From Peredibacter starrii (GTDB lineage Bacteria; Bdellovibrionota; Bacteriovoracia; Bacteriovoracales; Bacteriovoracaceae): a stretch of 64,000 nucleotides of DNA. Of this stretch, positions 33,253 through 41,645 are shown in pieces. The translations under genes were made by a program, and so were the position numbers. The notes below the pieces were generated by a model that saw only the letters and a program-made list of their open reading frames with translations, was not told where the DNA came from and searched no databases. The DNA lies in assembly GCF_034259205.1 (NCBI RefSeq), contig NZ_CP139487.1, positions 992,001 through 1,056,000 of the forward strand. Reading direction: 5' to 3'. Every line of letters begins with the position of its first letter. The stretch's first letter is position 1.

Positions 33253-34403
33253 AACCATAAGTGTGTCTGGAACAAGTACATCCAGCTGTCTTTCGTGGAA
33301 GCTTCTGGAGAAAAGTTCCGGGTATTATAAATATCTAATCGAAGTTCCACTCGCTGAATCGGGAAGGTCTGAAGTGCCGGACCCCAACGAACTGCATAGG
33401 ATTTTTCTTCTATGTCGCGTTTGATGTATTCAACGTTAGTAAGGAAGTAGACTCCGCGTACAGGTCTTAAGTAGGCCTGTAGAAGTCCATATCGGGCAAC
33501 TGTTTCTTCCTCTGAAAGTGTGACCTTCTGAGTGGTCTGTCCAAGTTCAAGTAAGAGGGCGGAGCCTTCTTTTAAATTGAAACGCGCATGTCCGGCCACT
33601 GAAGTGAGTTCGTTATAATCGTTTTTAGATGTGATGAACGAAGCACCCAGGCGGTGAATATCAAAAACTGTTTTTTCGAAAGTTGCGCTATAACCCTTCA
33701 TCTGAATGTCTTTATCTTGCGATAAATTTCCAAGGAAGAACTGAGCTCCGCCTTCCCAACCTTCACTTACATAGTGAAGAGTTGCTCCGTGGGTCTGATC
33801 GTTTTGAGCGACTTGAGGAAGGGCACGGCTGTAAGCAATGTGTTCAATAACTCTTAAACCGTAGATCTTATCCATCAAACCAACATAGGCACCCAGACGA
33901 GGTGTGATTCGGTAACCCATGTAGTACTCGCGGCTGCGCCATTCGCCTTGTTCTTTTCCAGGAACCGTTGATTGAGGTTCAGGGGCATAACCAATGTTCC
34001 CCACCATGACGAATTTATCGTTCTCACCGAACTTCAAAATCACACGGGCATCGGCCTGCATGTTGATCCATTCTTTGGTCTCTGATTCTTTTGAGCCTGG
34101 GTTACGAACGAGCTGGAAACCACGATAGTTAATCTGTGTTCTTAACCAGTTCTGCTTCGGCTTACGAAATAAAAATCCAGAAGTGTAGGCGATCTTTTCT
34201 TCGTCCCAGCTTTTTGGATAAAGCGCACGTGAAGAAATAGTTGTTGCCGATACCGCACGACCATAATCTGTCAGTGGTCCGCCACCAAAGGGATTGTAGT
34301 GACAGTTTAAACACGAGGTATAGTTGTGTCCGATGAAGTTCGGATAAGCTTCGGCGGTAAAATTAATAAATAATGAAGCGAGAAGTAGGACGATGAATTT
34401 CAT
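33249..34403 (-). CDS. Haem c-bearing outer-membrane beta-barrel protein
   Basis: A 384-residue exported protein (signal peptide ending FTAEA). Just after the signal comes NYTSCLNCHYNPFGGGPLTDYGR, a CxxCH haem c site. The rest (about 90-384) is an alternating beta-barrel sequence ending SWMYLFQTHLWL, with the aromatic end of an outer-membrane barrel. A haem near the mouth of a barrel could carry electrons across or to the outer membrane, as in porin-cytochrome systems, but here both parts are in one chain. It is ATGA-coupled on both sides. Confidence 0.8.
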   Translation of the reverse strand: MKFIVLLLASLFINFTAEAYPNFIGHNYTSCLNCHYNPFGGGPLTDYGRAVSATTISSRALYPKSWDEEKIAYTSGFLFRKPKQNWLRTQINYRGFQLVRNPGSKESETKEWINMQADARVILKFGENDKFVMVGNIGYAPEPQSTVPGKEQGEWRSREYYMGYRITPRLGAYVGLMDKIYGLRVIEHIAYSRALPQVAQNDQTHGATLHYVSEGWEGGAQFFLGNLSQDKDIQMKGYSATFEKTVFDIHRLGASFITSKNDYNELTSVAGHARFNLKEGSALLLELGQTTQKVTLSEEETVARYGLLQAYLRPVRGVYFLTNVEYIKRDIEEKSYAVRWGPALQTFPIQRVELRLDIYNTRNFSPEASTKDSWMYLFQTHLWL

Positions 34404-34774
34404 GGAATTTCTTCAATCCATTTTCTCAGATGCTGATATTCAGCATCGGGAAGAGCACTTCCACCTTGAGGCATGTTTGAACTGGCCCCACCGTAATTGA
34501 TAATACGCTGAACGAAGTATGAATTATCCGGATCGCCTCTTTGGATCATGCCTGAATCAAGCCAAGCGGCATTGTCCTGATAGGTCGCCCAAATATCATG
34601 GATGGTCGAACTGTGGCAGCTGACACAACGGTTTTGAATGATATTGTAGGCCTGAGCAAAATTAGGATCACTTTCATTCAGGACCACTGGACCATATTTA
34701 ATACGATCTGCAGAATTCGAATTATAATCCTGACAGCTTACCAGAATGAGGAGAGGGAGAAGAAACTTCATCAT
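34400..34774 (-). CDS. Mono-haem c-type cytochrome lipoprotein
   Basis: A 124-residue lipoprotein (lipobox ILVSC, cysteine 14). It has a single cytochrome c domain: CVSCH haem site at about residues 50-54, and a likely distal methionine in SSNMPQGG. It would sit on a membrane facing the periplasm and pass electrons between membrane donors and the haem-barrel protein encoded next. It is ATGA-coupled to the YceI gene before and the barrel gene after. Confidence 0.85.
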   Translation of the reverse strand: MMKFLLPLLILVSCQDYNSNSADRIKYGPVVLNESDPNFAQAYNIIQNRCVSCHSSTIHDIWATYQDNAAWLDSGMIQRGDPDNSYFVQRIINYGGASSNMPQGGSALPDAEYQHLRKWIEEIP

Positions 34775-35262
34775 TTTTTCTCGAAATAGTATTGAACTGA
34801 GACTTTCACTTTATCTTCAACTCCAATACCGAGGTACTGGGCCTTTGGAAGATTGAAGCTCGAACAAAGAACTTCAAACTTAGCATCCACGTATTTGTCG
34901 TGAGCTGTGTAAGTGATATCTACTGGTTTAGTAATGCCATTGATTGTGATGTTGGCCTTGGCCGTGCCTTTAGTGCCCTTAAGTTCCGTAATGTCGATTC
35001 TTGAATGGGGAAGCTTAGGTCCGCCTCCGATGTATTCTGCAAAATGCTTATCACGAAGACCATTGTCGGTTCTGAATGAATCTGCAAAAACGCTGATTCT
35101 ATCAGCAGTGAAGTCTTCTCCACGCTTCAGCAGACGCCCGCGGGCCTTCTCACTGGTGGCCACAAATGAGCCTGTGTTCGGAACCAGGACCGCATTTACC
35201 CGAATAATATTTTGGGCATGCAGTACCGTCGAAAAAAAGAGGAAAAATACTAGAAGTTTCAT
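34771..35262 (-). CDS. Periplasmic YceI-family protein (copy 2)
   Basis: A 163-residue exported YceI protein (signal peptide ending VLHAQ) with KRGEDFTADRISVFADSFRT, ITINGITKPVDITYTAHD and AQYLGIGVEDKVKV, all aligned with copy 1 at 13845. It opens a four-gene operon with a cytochrome, a haem-barrel protein and an outer-membrane protein. YceI proteins bind isoprenoid-type lipids, so a quinone-related role beside cytochromes is attractive but inferred. The start is uncertain among ATGs at 35262, 35268 and 35277. Confidence 0.85.
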   Translation of the reverse strand: MKLLVFFLFFSTVLHAQNIIRVNAVLVPNTGSFVATSEKARGRLLKRGEDFTADRISVFADSFRTDNGLRDKHFAEYIGGGPKLPHSRIDITELKGTKGTAKANITINGITKPVDITYTAHDKYVDAKFEVLCSSFNLPKAQYLGIGVEDKVKVSVQYYFEKK

Positions 35263-35424
35263 GTACATACATTCCATCAGAGATTCTTAGAGGTTGTCAA
35301 AGAAAAGCGGTCTTTTGATGGGCCTATGTCGAAATTTTGAACAGCACTCTGAAAATTCACCCTGCCACCTCCATTTGCATCTGAAATCATTAGATAATGC
35401 TCCAAACTCACCGGGGAAACTTAA

Positions 35425-35829
35425 ATGAAACTCATGCTTACTCTCACTTTGCTTTTGTCTTCATTCACTGTTTTTGCCAAAGATCAGATGCTCTCCGATA
35501 TTATTCAGGAGAAGAGATGTCATCTTGAAGTTGCTCAAGATGTGATCATTCAGGCCTCACAACCCTCAGTCACTGTCGGTAATGCTTTATTGGTCATGAA
35601 GCAGAAAGATACGGCCAATAATCGTCGCCTTAAGGCAGGAAGAGTTTTAAAAATTTCTTCGAACGATGAGAATTATATTTTCTTCAACGATGCCCATGTT
35701 GAGAGCATTTGTGTTTATGAGCCGCATTTTTGTCATGAACTTGGCCGAATTAAGGCATCTGATTTTGAGCGCTGGTCTCAAAACAAATTGAAACTTGTTT
35801 GTAACGGTAAACCGACAATTGATATCTAA
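35425..35829 (+). CDS. Small secreted protein, tandem pair copy 1
   Basis: A 134-residue exported protein (signal peptide ending FTVFA). It shares with the next gene the order CHxEVxxDVxI, NRRLxAGRxxxI, an aspartate-containing IFFxDxxVxxxC, then a second cysteine pair and a final LxLVC. Four cysteines in matching positions suggest two disulfides. I do not recognise a family. It is followed nine bases later by its paralogue. Confidence 0.78.
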   Translation: MKLMLTLTLLLSSFTVFAKDQMLSDIIQEKRCHLEVAQDVIIQASQPSVTVGNALLVMKQKDTANNRRLKAGRVLKISSNDENYIFFNDAHVESICVYEPHFCHELGRIKASDFERWSQNKLKLVCNGKPTIDI

Positions 35830-35838
35830 GGAAACATT

Positions 35839-36243
35839 ATGAAACTTATTTTAAGCGCACTCTTTGTTCTTTCTAGTCTTTCAGCTTTCGCGGGAGATCT
35901 TCGTTGGGAAGTTGAAGATAAAAATTGCCATGTGGAAGTTTTAGAAGATGTTTATATTCTTCACTCAACTCAAGATGTGATTTTAGATAAGGCCCGTCTT
36001 ACGGCGCTTTCAATCAATCGAAATGAGAATCGTCGCCTACGTGCTGGTCGAATCATTCCAGTTCGTACCGTGACTGATGATCGAATTATTTTCCGCGATC
36101 ATACGATGCGTGACATGTGTATTTTTGCTGGAAATAACGGCATGTGTTTGTGGACGAGAAATCTGGATGTTTCTGACATCGCGGCCTTCTCTCAAGGAAT
36201 GTTACAAATGGTTTGTGTCCCGAAAGGCACAGTTGATGCATAA
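35839..36243 (+). CDS. Small secreted protein, tandem pair copy 2
   Basis: A 134-residue exported protein (signal peptide ending SAFAG), the same length as the previous gene and clearly homologous: ENRRLRAGRIIPVR, DRIIFRDHTMRDMCIF, SDIAAFSQGMLQMVCVPKG. Overall identity by eye is about a third, so the duplication is not recent. Function is unknown. A strong bidirectional terminator follows. Confidence 0.78.
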   Translation: MKLILSALFVLSSLSAFAGDLRWEVEDKNCHVEVLEDVYILHSTQDVILDKARLTALSINRNENRRLRAGRIIPVRTVTDDRIIFRDHTMRDMCIFAGNNGMCLWTRNLDVSDIAAFSQGMLQMVCVPKGTVDA

Positions 36244-36244
36244 A

Positions 36245-36272
36245 AAAAAGGCCCTCGAAAGAGGGCCTTTTT
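36245..36272. terminator. Bidirectional terminator between the paralogue pair and fabF
   Basis: AAAAAGGCCCTC, GAAA loop, GAGGGCCTTTTT: a 12-bp perfect stem with A and T tracts, serving the plus-strand gene ending 36243 and the minus-strand fabF ending 36277. Confidence 0.93.
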
Positions 36273-36276
36273 GTTT

Positions 36277-37518
36277 TTAGGCTTTTTTGAAGATCGTCGA
36301 TGAGTTTGTTCCACCGAAACCGAAAGAGTTGTTAAGCGCGTACTTGATGTCGCGTTTTTCAGACTTGTTCGGAACATAATAAAGATCACAAGCAGGATCC
36401 TGATTATCGAGGTTGATCGTCGGAGGAAGAATTCCTGTCTCAAGTGCCTTGATACAGAAAATTGATTCCAGACCGCCGGCCGCACCAAGAAGGTGACCAG
36501 TCATTGATTTAGTTGAACTCACGGCCAGTTTGTAAGCGTGATCACCGAATGCTTTTTTAATCGCACCAGTTTCAGCAACGTCACCAAGCGGAGTCGAAGT
36601 TCCGTGAGCGTTGATGTAACCGATTTCTTCTTTCGGAACACCTGAAAGCTCAAGAGCTTGATTCATACAGATAAGTGCACCTAGTCCTTCCGGATGTGGA
36701 GCTGTAAAGTGGTGAGCATCAGAACTTGCACCGAAGCCAACAACTTCAGCGATGATTCGAGCACCACGAGCAACTGCTTTATCGTAGTTTTCAAGAACGA
36801 TGATACCAGCACCTTCACCCATGACGAATCCATCACGATCAACATCGTATGGACGAGAAGCACGAGACGGCTCTTCGTTACGGCGAGAAAGGGCCTTCAT
36901 GTTATTGAAGCCCGCAATTGTATATCCAGTAATAACCGCTTCAGTACCACCAGTAATCATGGCGTCCTGACGGCCAAGCATGATTTCAGTCGCAGCTAGT
37001 TCAAGAGCGTGAGCACTTGAAGCACAAGCAGAAGCAACCGCAAAGTTTACACCCTGGAAACCATAGTGAATCGAGATCAGACCTTCCGGCATGTTCGGGA
37101 TCACAGATGGAATGAAGAAAGGAGACACACGACGTGGACCTTTTTCAATGAATGCTTTGTGGTTGGATTCAATGTGCGGGAATCCACCAAGACCAGTACC
37201 GAAGATGATACCGATTTTTGCAGGATTATATTTCGCTTCAAGAAGGTTTGCTTGCTTGATCGCTTCAGCAGAAGCGTGAAGAGCGTATTGGTTAAAAAGG
37301 TCAAAGCGCTCTTGGTCTTTTGGATCCATAAGAACAGGATCTAGTTTGAAGTTCTTCACTTCACCACCAAAAGTAACACCCCAGCCTTCAGTATTTTGAT
37401 TTTGTAATGTTGTTACGCCAGATTTTCCGGCAAGTGCGTTTGCCCATACTTCGTCTAGAGAGTTTCCTAGACCACAGATGGCACCCATTCCAGTTACAGC
37501 TACACGATTAAGTTTCAT
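36277..37518 (-). CDS. fabF: 3-oxoacyl-ACP synthase II
   Basis: Elongating condensing enzyme of type II fatty-acid synthesis, 413 residues. The catalytic triad is visible: cysteine in VASACASSAH, histidine in NAHGTSTPLGD and histidine in KSMTGHLLGAAG. The start at 37518 has an AAGGAAG site; an upstream in-frame start at 37548 is not supported. It is the last gene of the fab cluster, separated from acpP by a hairpin at 37617-37636, so it may have its own promoter or rely on read-through. Confidence 0.96.
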   Translation of the reverse strand: MKLNRVAVTGMGAICGLGNSLDEVWANALAGKSGVTTLQNQNTEGWGVTFGGEVKNFKLDPVLMDPKDQERFDLFNQYALHASAEAIKQANLLEAKYNPAKIGIIFGTGLGGFPHIESNHKAFIEKGPRRVSPFFIPSVIPNMPEGLISIHYGFQGVNFAVASACASSAHALELAATEIMLGRQDAMITGGTEAVITGYTIAGFNNMKALSRRNEEPSRASRPYDVDRDGFVMGEGAGIIVLENYDKAVARGARIIAEVVGFGASSDAHHFTAPHPEGLGALICMNQALELSGVPKEEIGYINAHGTSTPLGDVAETGAIKKAFGDHAYKLAVSSTKSMTGHLLGAAGGLESIFCIKALETGILPPTINLDNQDPACDLYYVPNKSEKRDIKYALNNSFGFGGTNSSTIFKKA

Positions 37519-37616
37519 ATAGTCTTCCTTGGTCCAATTTGTTTTCACCCATCACCAAGAACTTGGGACCGTTTAATGAGTTCGAGGGGAATAAAGGGGT
37601 GTGCTTAAAAAGCAAA

Positions 37617-37636
37617 AAGCCACCCGAAGGTGGCTT
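37617..37636 (-). terminator. Hairpin after acpP
   Basis: AAGCCACC, CGAA loop, GGTGGCTT, 13 bases past the acpP stop, with TTTTTGC following on the minus strand. It could end most acpP transcripts before fabF. Confidence 0.8.
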
Positions 37637-37648
37637 CAAGATGTCGAA

Positions 37649-37882
37649 TTAGTGAGATTTAGACTTTAAGTAAGTAACTACGTCGCCGATCGACTTAAGA
37701 TTCTCAGTTTCATCTTCTGGGATCTCTACGCCGAATTCGTCTTCCATCTTCATCATAAGCTCAACCATATCTAGTGAATCTAGGTTAAGGTCATCAACGA
37801 AGCTTGTGTTAAGGCTAATGTTAGCTGCGTCCATCTTTGTAGCTTCAGAAACGAGCTTAATTACCTTGTCTTGTAATTCCAT
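37649..37882 (-). CDS. acpP: Acyl carrier protein
   Basis: A 77-residue acidic protein carrying growing acyl chains on 4'-phosphopantetheine. The attachment serine is S36 in NLDSLDMVELMMKMEDEF, the universal DSL motif. The ATG at 37882 has a GGAGGA site and is preferred to an in-frame start at 37897. It lies 36 bases after fabG. Confidence 0.97.
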   Translation of the reverse strand: MELQDKVIKLVSEATKMDAANISLNTSFVDDLNLDSLDMVELMMKMEDEFGVEIPEDETENLKSIGDVVTYLKSKSH

Positions 37883-37918
37883 TAAAATATCCTCCAAAAT
37901 GTGAGATGCGCTAATTTA

Positions 37919-38677
37919 TTAAATGTATAGGCCGCCGTCAATTTTAATCACTTCTCCAGTCAGGTAACTTGATGCAGAGCTTAAAAGGAAACAGGTCAAA
38001 TTAGCTACTTCCTCGGCCTTACCCATGCGACCTAAAGGGATCGATTTTGCGTATTCTTCTTTAGCTTTCTCATTAAGTGCGTCTGTCATATCAGTTTGAA
38101 TAAATCCAGGACAGATCACGTTACAACGAACGTTACGAGAAGCTAGTTCTTTTGCCACTGATTTAGAGAAACCAATCAGACCTGCTTTAGAAGCAGCGTA
38201 TGCGGCCTGAGAAGGGTTACCCATAAGGCCCACGATTGAACTCATATTCACAATTGATACGTTCTCAGCTTTCAGAAAGTTTCTTGAAAGAGCTTGAGTC
38301 ACCATCATTGAACCTTTTAGGTTCGTATCGAGGATTGAAGAGATTTCATCTGGTTTCAAACGAAGAAGAAGAGTGTCTTTCGAAACACCAGCATTGTTAA
38401 CCAGACCAGAAATCGGGCCCACTGTTTTTGTGAACTCGTCGATTGCTTTAGTCATGGCTTCGTAATCAGTAACATCAAATTTAAGACCAGTGGCCTTACC
38501 ACCAGCTGCTTGAAGTTCTTCTTTAAGAGCTGCTGCTTTAGCTTCATCACCACGGTAGTTAAATACTACGTGAGCTCCTTGAGCAGAAAGAGTAAGAGCA
38601 ATTGATTTGCCGATACCACGAGCGGCACCAGTTACTAGAATTACTTTGTCTTTTAAATCAGAATACGTCGCTGTCAT
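37919..38677 (-). CDS. fabG: 3-oxoacyl-ACP reductase
   Basis: NADPH-dependent short-chain dehydrogenase reducing 3-oxoacyl-ACP, 252 residues. The cofactor loop is TGAARGIGKS, with NNAG at about residue 91, the catalytic serine in NMSSIVG, and YAASK (Tyr/Lys). The C-terminus YLTGEVIKIDGGLYI is typical. Its ATG overlaps the fabD stop by four bases. Confidence 0.96.
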   Translation of the reverse strand: MTATYSDLKDKVILVTGAARGIGKSIALTLSAQGAHVVFNYRGDEAKAAALKEELQAAGGKATGLKFDVTDYEAMTKAIDEFTKTVGPISGLVNNAGVSKDTLLLRLKPDEISSILDTNLKGSMMVTQALSRNFLKAENVSIVNMSSIVGLMGNPSQAAYAASKAGLIGFSKSVAKELASRNVRCNVICPGFIQTDMTDALNEKAKEEYAKSIPLGRMGKAEEVANLTCFLLSSASSYLTGEVIKIDGGLYI

Positions 38678-39606
38678 AGTGCCTCGACTTCAGAAAAGCC
38701 AGTCTCAGAATCAAGTGAGATGACTTTCAAGTTAGGGTTAATTTTTTTGATCAGACCGGCAAGAACTTTACCAGGTCCGCATTCAATAATGATTGTGTCG
38801 TCAGATAGTTTCTGAATACTGTGAGTCCAAAGTACTGAACCACAAACTTGCTTTACAAGATTGTCTTTGATCGTCTCTGGATTTGTATCAGTTGGATATT
38901 CTTTCGCATCGATATTGGCGATGTAGTTAAACTTCAATGGTTGAAATTTAATGTTATCCAGAACTGGCTTAAGTTTTAGTTCTGCTGGCTTCATAAGTGC
39001 GCAGTGGAAAGGGGCCGAGACCTGAAGTTCGATCGCCTTAACACGCCCACCAGTTTTATCTTCCATCAAACGGATCGCGCGCTCACAAGCTGGCTTGTCA
39101 CCAGAGATCACGATTTGCGAAGGTTCGTTGAAGTTGGCCGGAGAAACTTTTTCTTCAGAAGTTGAAGCGCCTTCACAAGCTTCGCGAATGACTGCTTCTT
39201 CTTGTTTTAGGATCGCGTACATTGTGCCTTTACCGGCAGGAACTGATTCCTGCATGTATTTTCCGCGGAAGTGAACCGCTTTCACGGCCTCTTCAAAAGT
39301 CATCGCACCCGCAGCTGCAAGAGCGGCATATTCACCCACTGAGTGACCAAGCACGCGCTCAACTGTGATGTTTTTTTGCTTAAGAAGCGGAGAAAGTTTA
39401 TCAAACAACATAAGTGAGTGAGCAACGATTGCTGGTTGCGTGTTCTCAGTTAGTTTTAGATCTTCTGCCGGACCTTCAAGCATGATCTTTTTTAGGTCAT
39501 AACCAGCGGCCTCGTTGGCTTTTTCAAAATAAGCGAAGTCAGAAAAAACTTTTCCCATTCCAACGTATTGGGTCCCTTGACCAGGGAAAACAACAGTAAC
39601 TTTCAT
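38674..39606 (-). CDS. fabD: Malonyl-CoA:ACP transacylase
   Basis: Loads malonyl groups onto ACP; 310 residues. N-terminal FPGQGTQYVGMGK, the active-site serine in GHSVGEYAALAAAG, an arginine in FRGKYMQE, and histidine in VSAPFHCALM are all present. It sits between fabH (8 bases upstream) and fabG (ATGA overlap). Confidence 0.96.
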   Translation of the reverse strand: MKVTVVFPGQGTQYVGMGKVFSDFAYFEKANEAAGYDLKKIMLEGPAEDLKLTENTQPAIVAHSLMLFDKLSPLLKQKNITVERVLGHSVGEYAALAAAGAMTFEEAVKAVHFRGKYMQESVPAGKGTMYAILKQEEAVIREACEGASTSEEKVSPANFNEPSQIVISGDKPACERAIRLMEDKTGGRVKAIELQVSAPFHCALMKPAELKLKPVLDNIKFQPLKFNYIANIDAKEYPTDTNPETIKDNLVKQVCGSVLWTHSIQKLSDDTIIIECGPGKVLAGLIKKINPNLKVISLDSETGFSEVEAL

Positions 39607-39614
39607 CAGGGCTC

Positions 39615-40616
39615 CTAGTATTTTAAGAAAATCGCGCCGGCAGTTAGACCTGCACCAAAGGCCGCAAGAAGTACATTATCTCCACGCTTAATACGGCCAT
39701 CACGAATCGCTTCATCTAGAGCAACTGGAACAGTCGCTGAAGAAGTGTTGGCGTACTTATCAACGTTGATAATTACTTTCTCGGCAGGGAAATTGAAACG
39801 ATTTCCAACTGCTTCGATGATGCGAAGGTTTGCCTGGTGAGGAATGAACCAATCAACATCGTTCATGGTCATACCGGAATCTTTAATCACTTTTTCAGAG
39901 TGAGCGGCCATGGTTTTAACCGCAGCTTTGAAAATTTCCTGACCATTCATCGTCATCCACTGTTCACCTTTTTCAAGGACTTCAGGAGTAATACGCTTTA
40001 CCGCACCACCGGCCCAAAGAGTCAGGTGATCTTTCTTTGTAGAATCTGATGAAAGGATTGTTGAATAAATTTGCGAGTCTTCGTTCTCTGCCGCACGTCC
40101 AAGGATCGCAGCACCACAAGCATCTCCGAAAAGAATACAAGTATTGCGGTCGTCCCAGTTGTTGAAAGAAGAGAGCATCTCTGAACCAACAACAAGGATG
40201 TGTTTATATAGACCGGTCTTAATCATGGCGTCTGCCATAGGAAGAAGATAGATCCAGCCTGAGCAAGCAGCGTTTACATCAAGAGCAGGGCAGTTATTTG
40301 TGATGCCGAGTTTTTCCTGAAGTACAGAAGCTGTGTTTGGCATTACTTGATCCGGCATCGTTGCCGATAAAAGAATCAAATCAATGTCATTTGGAGTTAA
40401 GTTCGCGGCCTCGATTGCTTTAAGTGCAGCTTCTTTGGCCATTCCACTTGGAGATTCGCCTTTTGATAAATCGGCGATACGACGAGAATGAATCCCAGTT
40501 CTTTCTACGATCCACTGGTGACTCGTATCAATTCTTTTAGATAAATCGTCGTTAGTTACTACTCTGTCCGGAAGGAAACTTCCCGTTCCGAGAATCTTTG
40601 TATTGAAGAGTTTCAT
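39615..40616 (-). CDS. fabH: 3-oxoacyl-ACP synthase III
   Basis: Starts fatty-acid chains by condensing acyl-CoA with malonyl-ACP; 333 residues. The triad is cysteine in NAACSGWIY, histidine in IPHQANLRI and asparagine in KYANTSSATVP. It is the first gene of fabH-fabD-fabG-acpP, directly after the rpmF terminator. In many bacteria yceD-rpmF-plsX-fabH are contiguous; plsX is missing here. Confidence 0.96.
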   Translation of the reverse strand: MKLFNTKILGTGSFLPDRVVTNDDLSKRIDTSHQWIVERTGIHSRRIADLSKGESPSGMAKEAALKAIEAANLTPNDIDLILLSATMPDQVMPNTASVLQEKLGITNNCPALDVNAACSGWIYLLPMADAMIKTGLYKHILVVGSEMLSSFNNWDDRNTCILFGDACGAAILGRAAENEDSQIYSTILSSDSTKKDHLTLWAGGAVKRITPEVLEKGEQWMTMNGQEIFKAAVKTMAAHSEKVIKDSGMTMNDVDWFIPHQANLRIIEAVGNRFNFPAEKVIINVDKYANTSSATVPVALDEAIRDGRIKRGDNVLLAAFGAGLTAGAIFLKY

Positions 40617-40666
40617 AAATCATCCTTCTTATTGTCATCTTCTTGGCGCTCCTCCTGAGCACAAAT

Positions 40667-40694
40667 AAAAAAGCCATCTTTCGATGGCTTTTTT
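40667..40694. terminator. Terminator between rpmF and fabH
   Basis: AAAAAAGCCATC, loop tttc, GATGGCTTTTTT. The minus-strand side gives TTTTTTATTTG after the stem, so it ends the yceD-rpmF transcript and makes fabH depend on its own promoter or on read-through. Confidence 0.9.
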
Positions 40695-40719
40695 TATTGA
40701 ATTTTGAATGCTTAAAATA

Positions 40720-40929
40720 TTACGCTTCAGCGTTTGCTTCAGCTTTAACTTTAATTTCGAAAACTTGCTTACCTTTGTAGTGACCGCAAGCTGGGCATAC
40801 AGTGTGTGGAAGTACAGAATCACCACAGTTAGGACAAGCCTGAGGGAATTTTCTGTAAAGTTTATGATGTTGGCCAGCTCTTCTTAACCCCTTACGAGAT
40901 ACGCTGGTTCTTTTCTTAGGTACTGCCAC
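40720..40929 (-). CDS. rpmF: Ribosomal protein L32
   Basis: A 69-residue L32 of the zinc-binding form: MAVPKKRTSVSRKGLRRAG, then C-x2-C (CPNC) and C-x2-C (CPAC). It starts with GTG at 40929, seven bases after a GGAGG site. The alanine/glutamate-rich tail (KAEANAEA) is slightly long. It follows yceD by 107 bases, the common arrangement. Confidence 0.97.
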   Translation of the reverse strand: MAVPKKRTSVSRKGLRRAGQHHKLYRKFPQACPNCGDSVLPHTVCPACGHYKGKQVFEIKVKAEANAEA

Positions 40930-41036
40930 AAATGCCTCCGATATTACTCTGAATACTTATTTATTATATTTTCTTAAAAATGAGGTTCTATTTCTAATAC
41001 AGATTAACCTCGTTGCCAAGCCTAAATTTCCGACCG

Positions 41037-41573
41037 CTATGGGGTGTCCCCAGAGTCAACGCCTTCAAGTTTACTTTCCGCGTCAAGAACCGGGTACTGA
41101 TCGTAGTTTAGGAATATTTGTTCGTGGATCATTTCCTGGAACTCGACCGTTCTTTTGTTGTAAAAGTAGATCTCGTACACGTCATTTTCAATATATGTCT
41201 CATCAATCTCAGCAAAAAGCTCGCTTGAGGCCATGGCCTCATCGATAAAAGCGACCTTAAACGGAACGTCTAGTTGGACCGTCATGGGCTTTAAAGTACG
41301 GACACATTCAGTTACGTAATCGGCTTCGATGTTACCTTTTACGATCAAAAACTCACCTAAATCAGGTTTATTTTTTTTCTCGATAGACCCCGAAATATAC
41401 AGAGAAGTCTCAGAAAGATACTCTTCCGGTGACTTTTCCGTGGCGTTTTCGTTCATTTCTACCAGAATTTCACGAACCCAGTCCGTGTCGGCATCAAGTT
41501 CGAATTCAATGGCATTATTAGCTGCCAGCTTAATCAAATTGATTTTTGCCGTAACCTTATCTTGCTTATTCAT
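41037..41573 (-). CDS. yceD: YceD/DUF177 family protein (23S rRNA accumulation)
   Basis: A 178-residue DUF177 protein. Members are encoded before rpmF and affect 23S rRNA accumulation in bacteria and plants. The recognisable part is the EADYVTECVRTLKPMTVQLD segment, where only one cysteine of the usual CxRCL remains, followed by the acidic FAEIDETYIENDVYEIY. The frame is open for 79 codons upstream, but the ATG at 41573 fits the domain and avoids overlap with divergent aroK. The call rests mostly on context plus this pattern. Confidence 0.8.
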   Translation of the reverse strand: MNKQDKVTAKINLIKLAANNAIEFELDADTDWVREILVEMNENATEKSPEEYLSETSLYISGSIEKKNKPDLGEFLIVKGNIEADYVTECVRTLKPMTVQLDVPFKVAFIDEAMASSELFAEIDETYIENDVYEIYFYNKRTVEFQEMIHEQIFLNYDQYPVLDAESKLEGVDSGDTP

Positions 41574-41645
41574 ATAGAGAACCTTTTTCAGTAAAATGAG
41601 TTCTGGTTTAATTAATAAACAAAATACGAACTCACAAGGGCCAAT

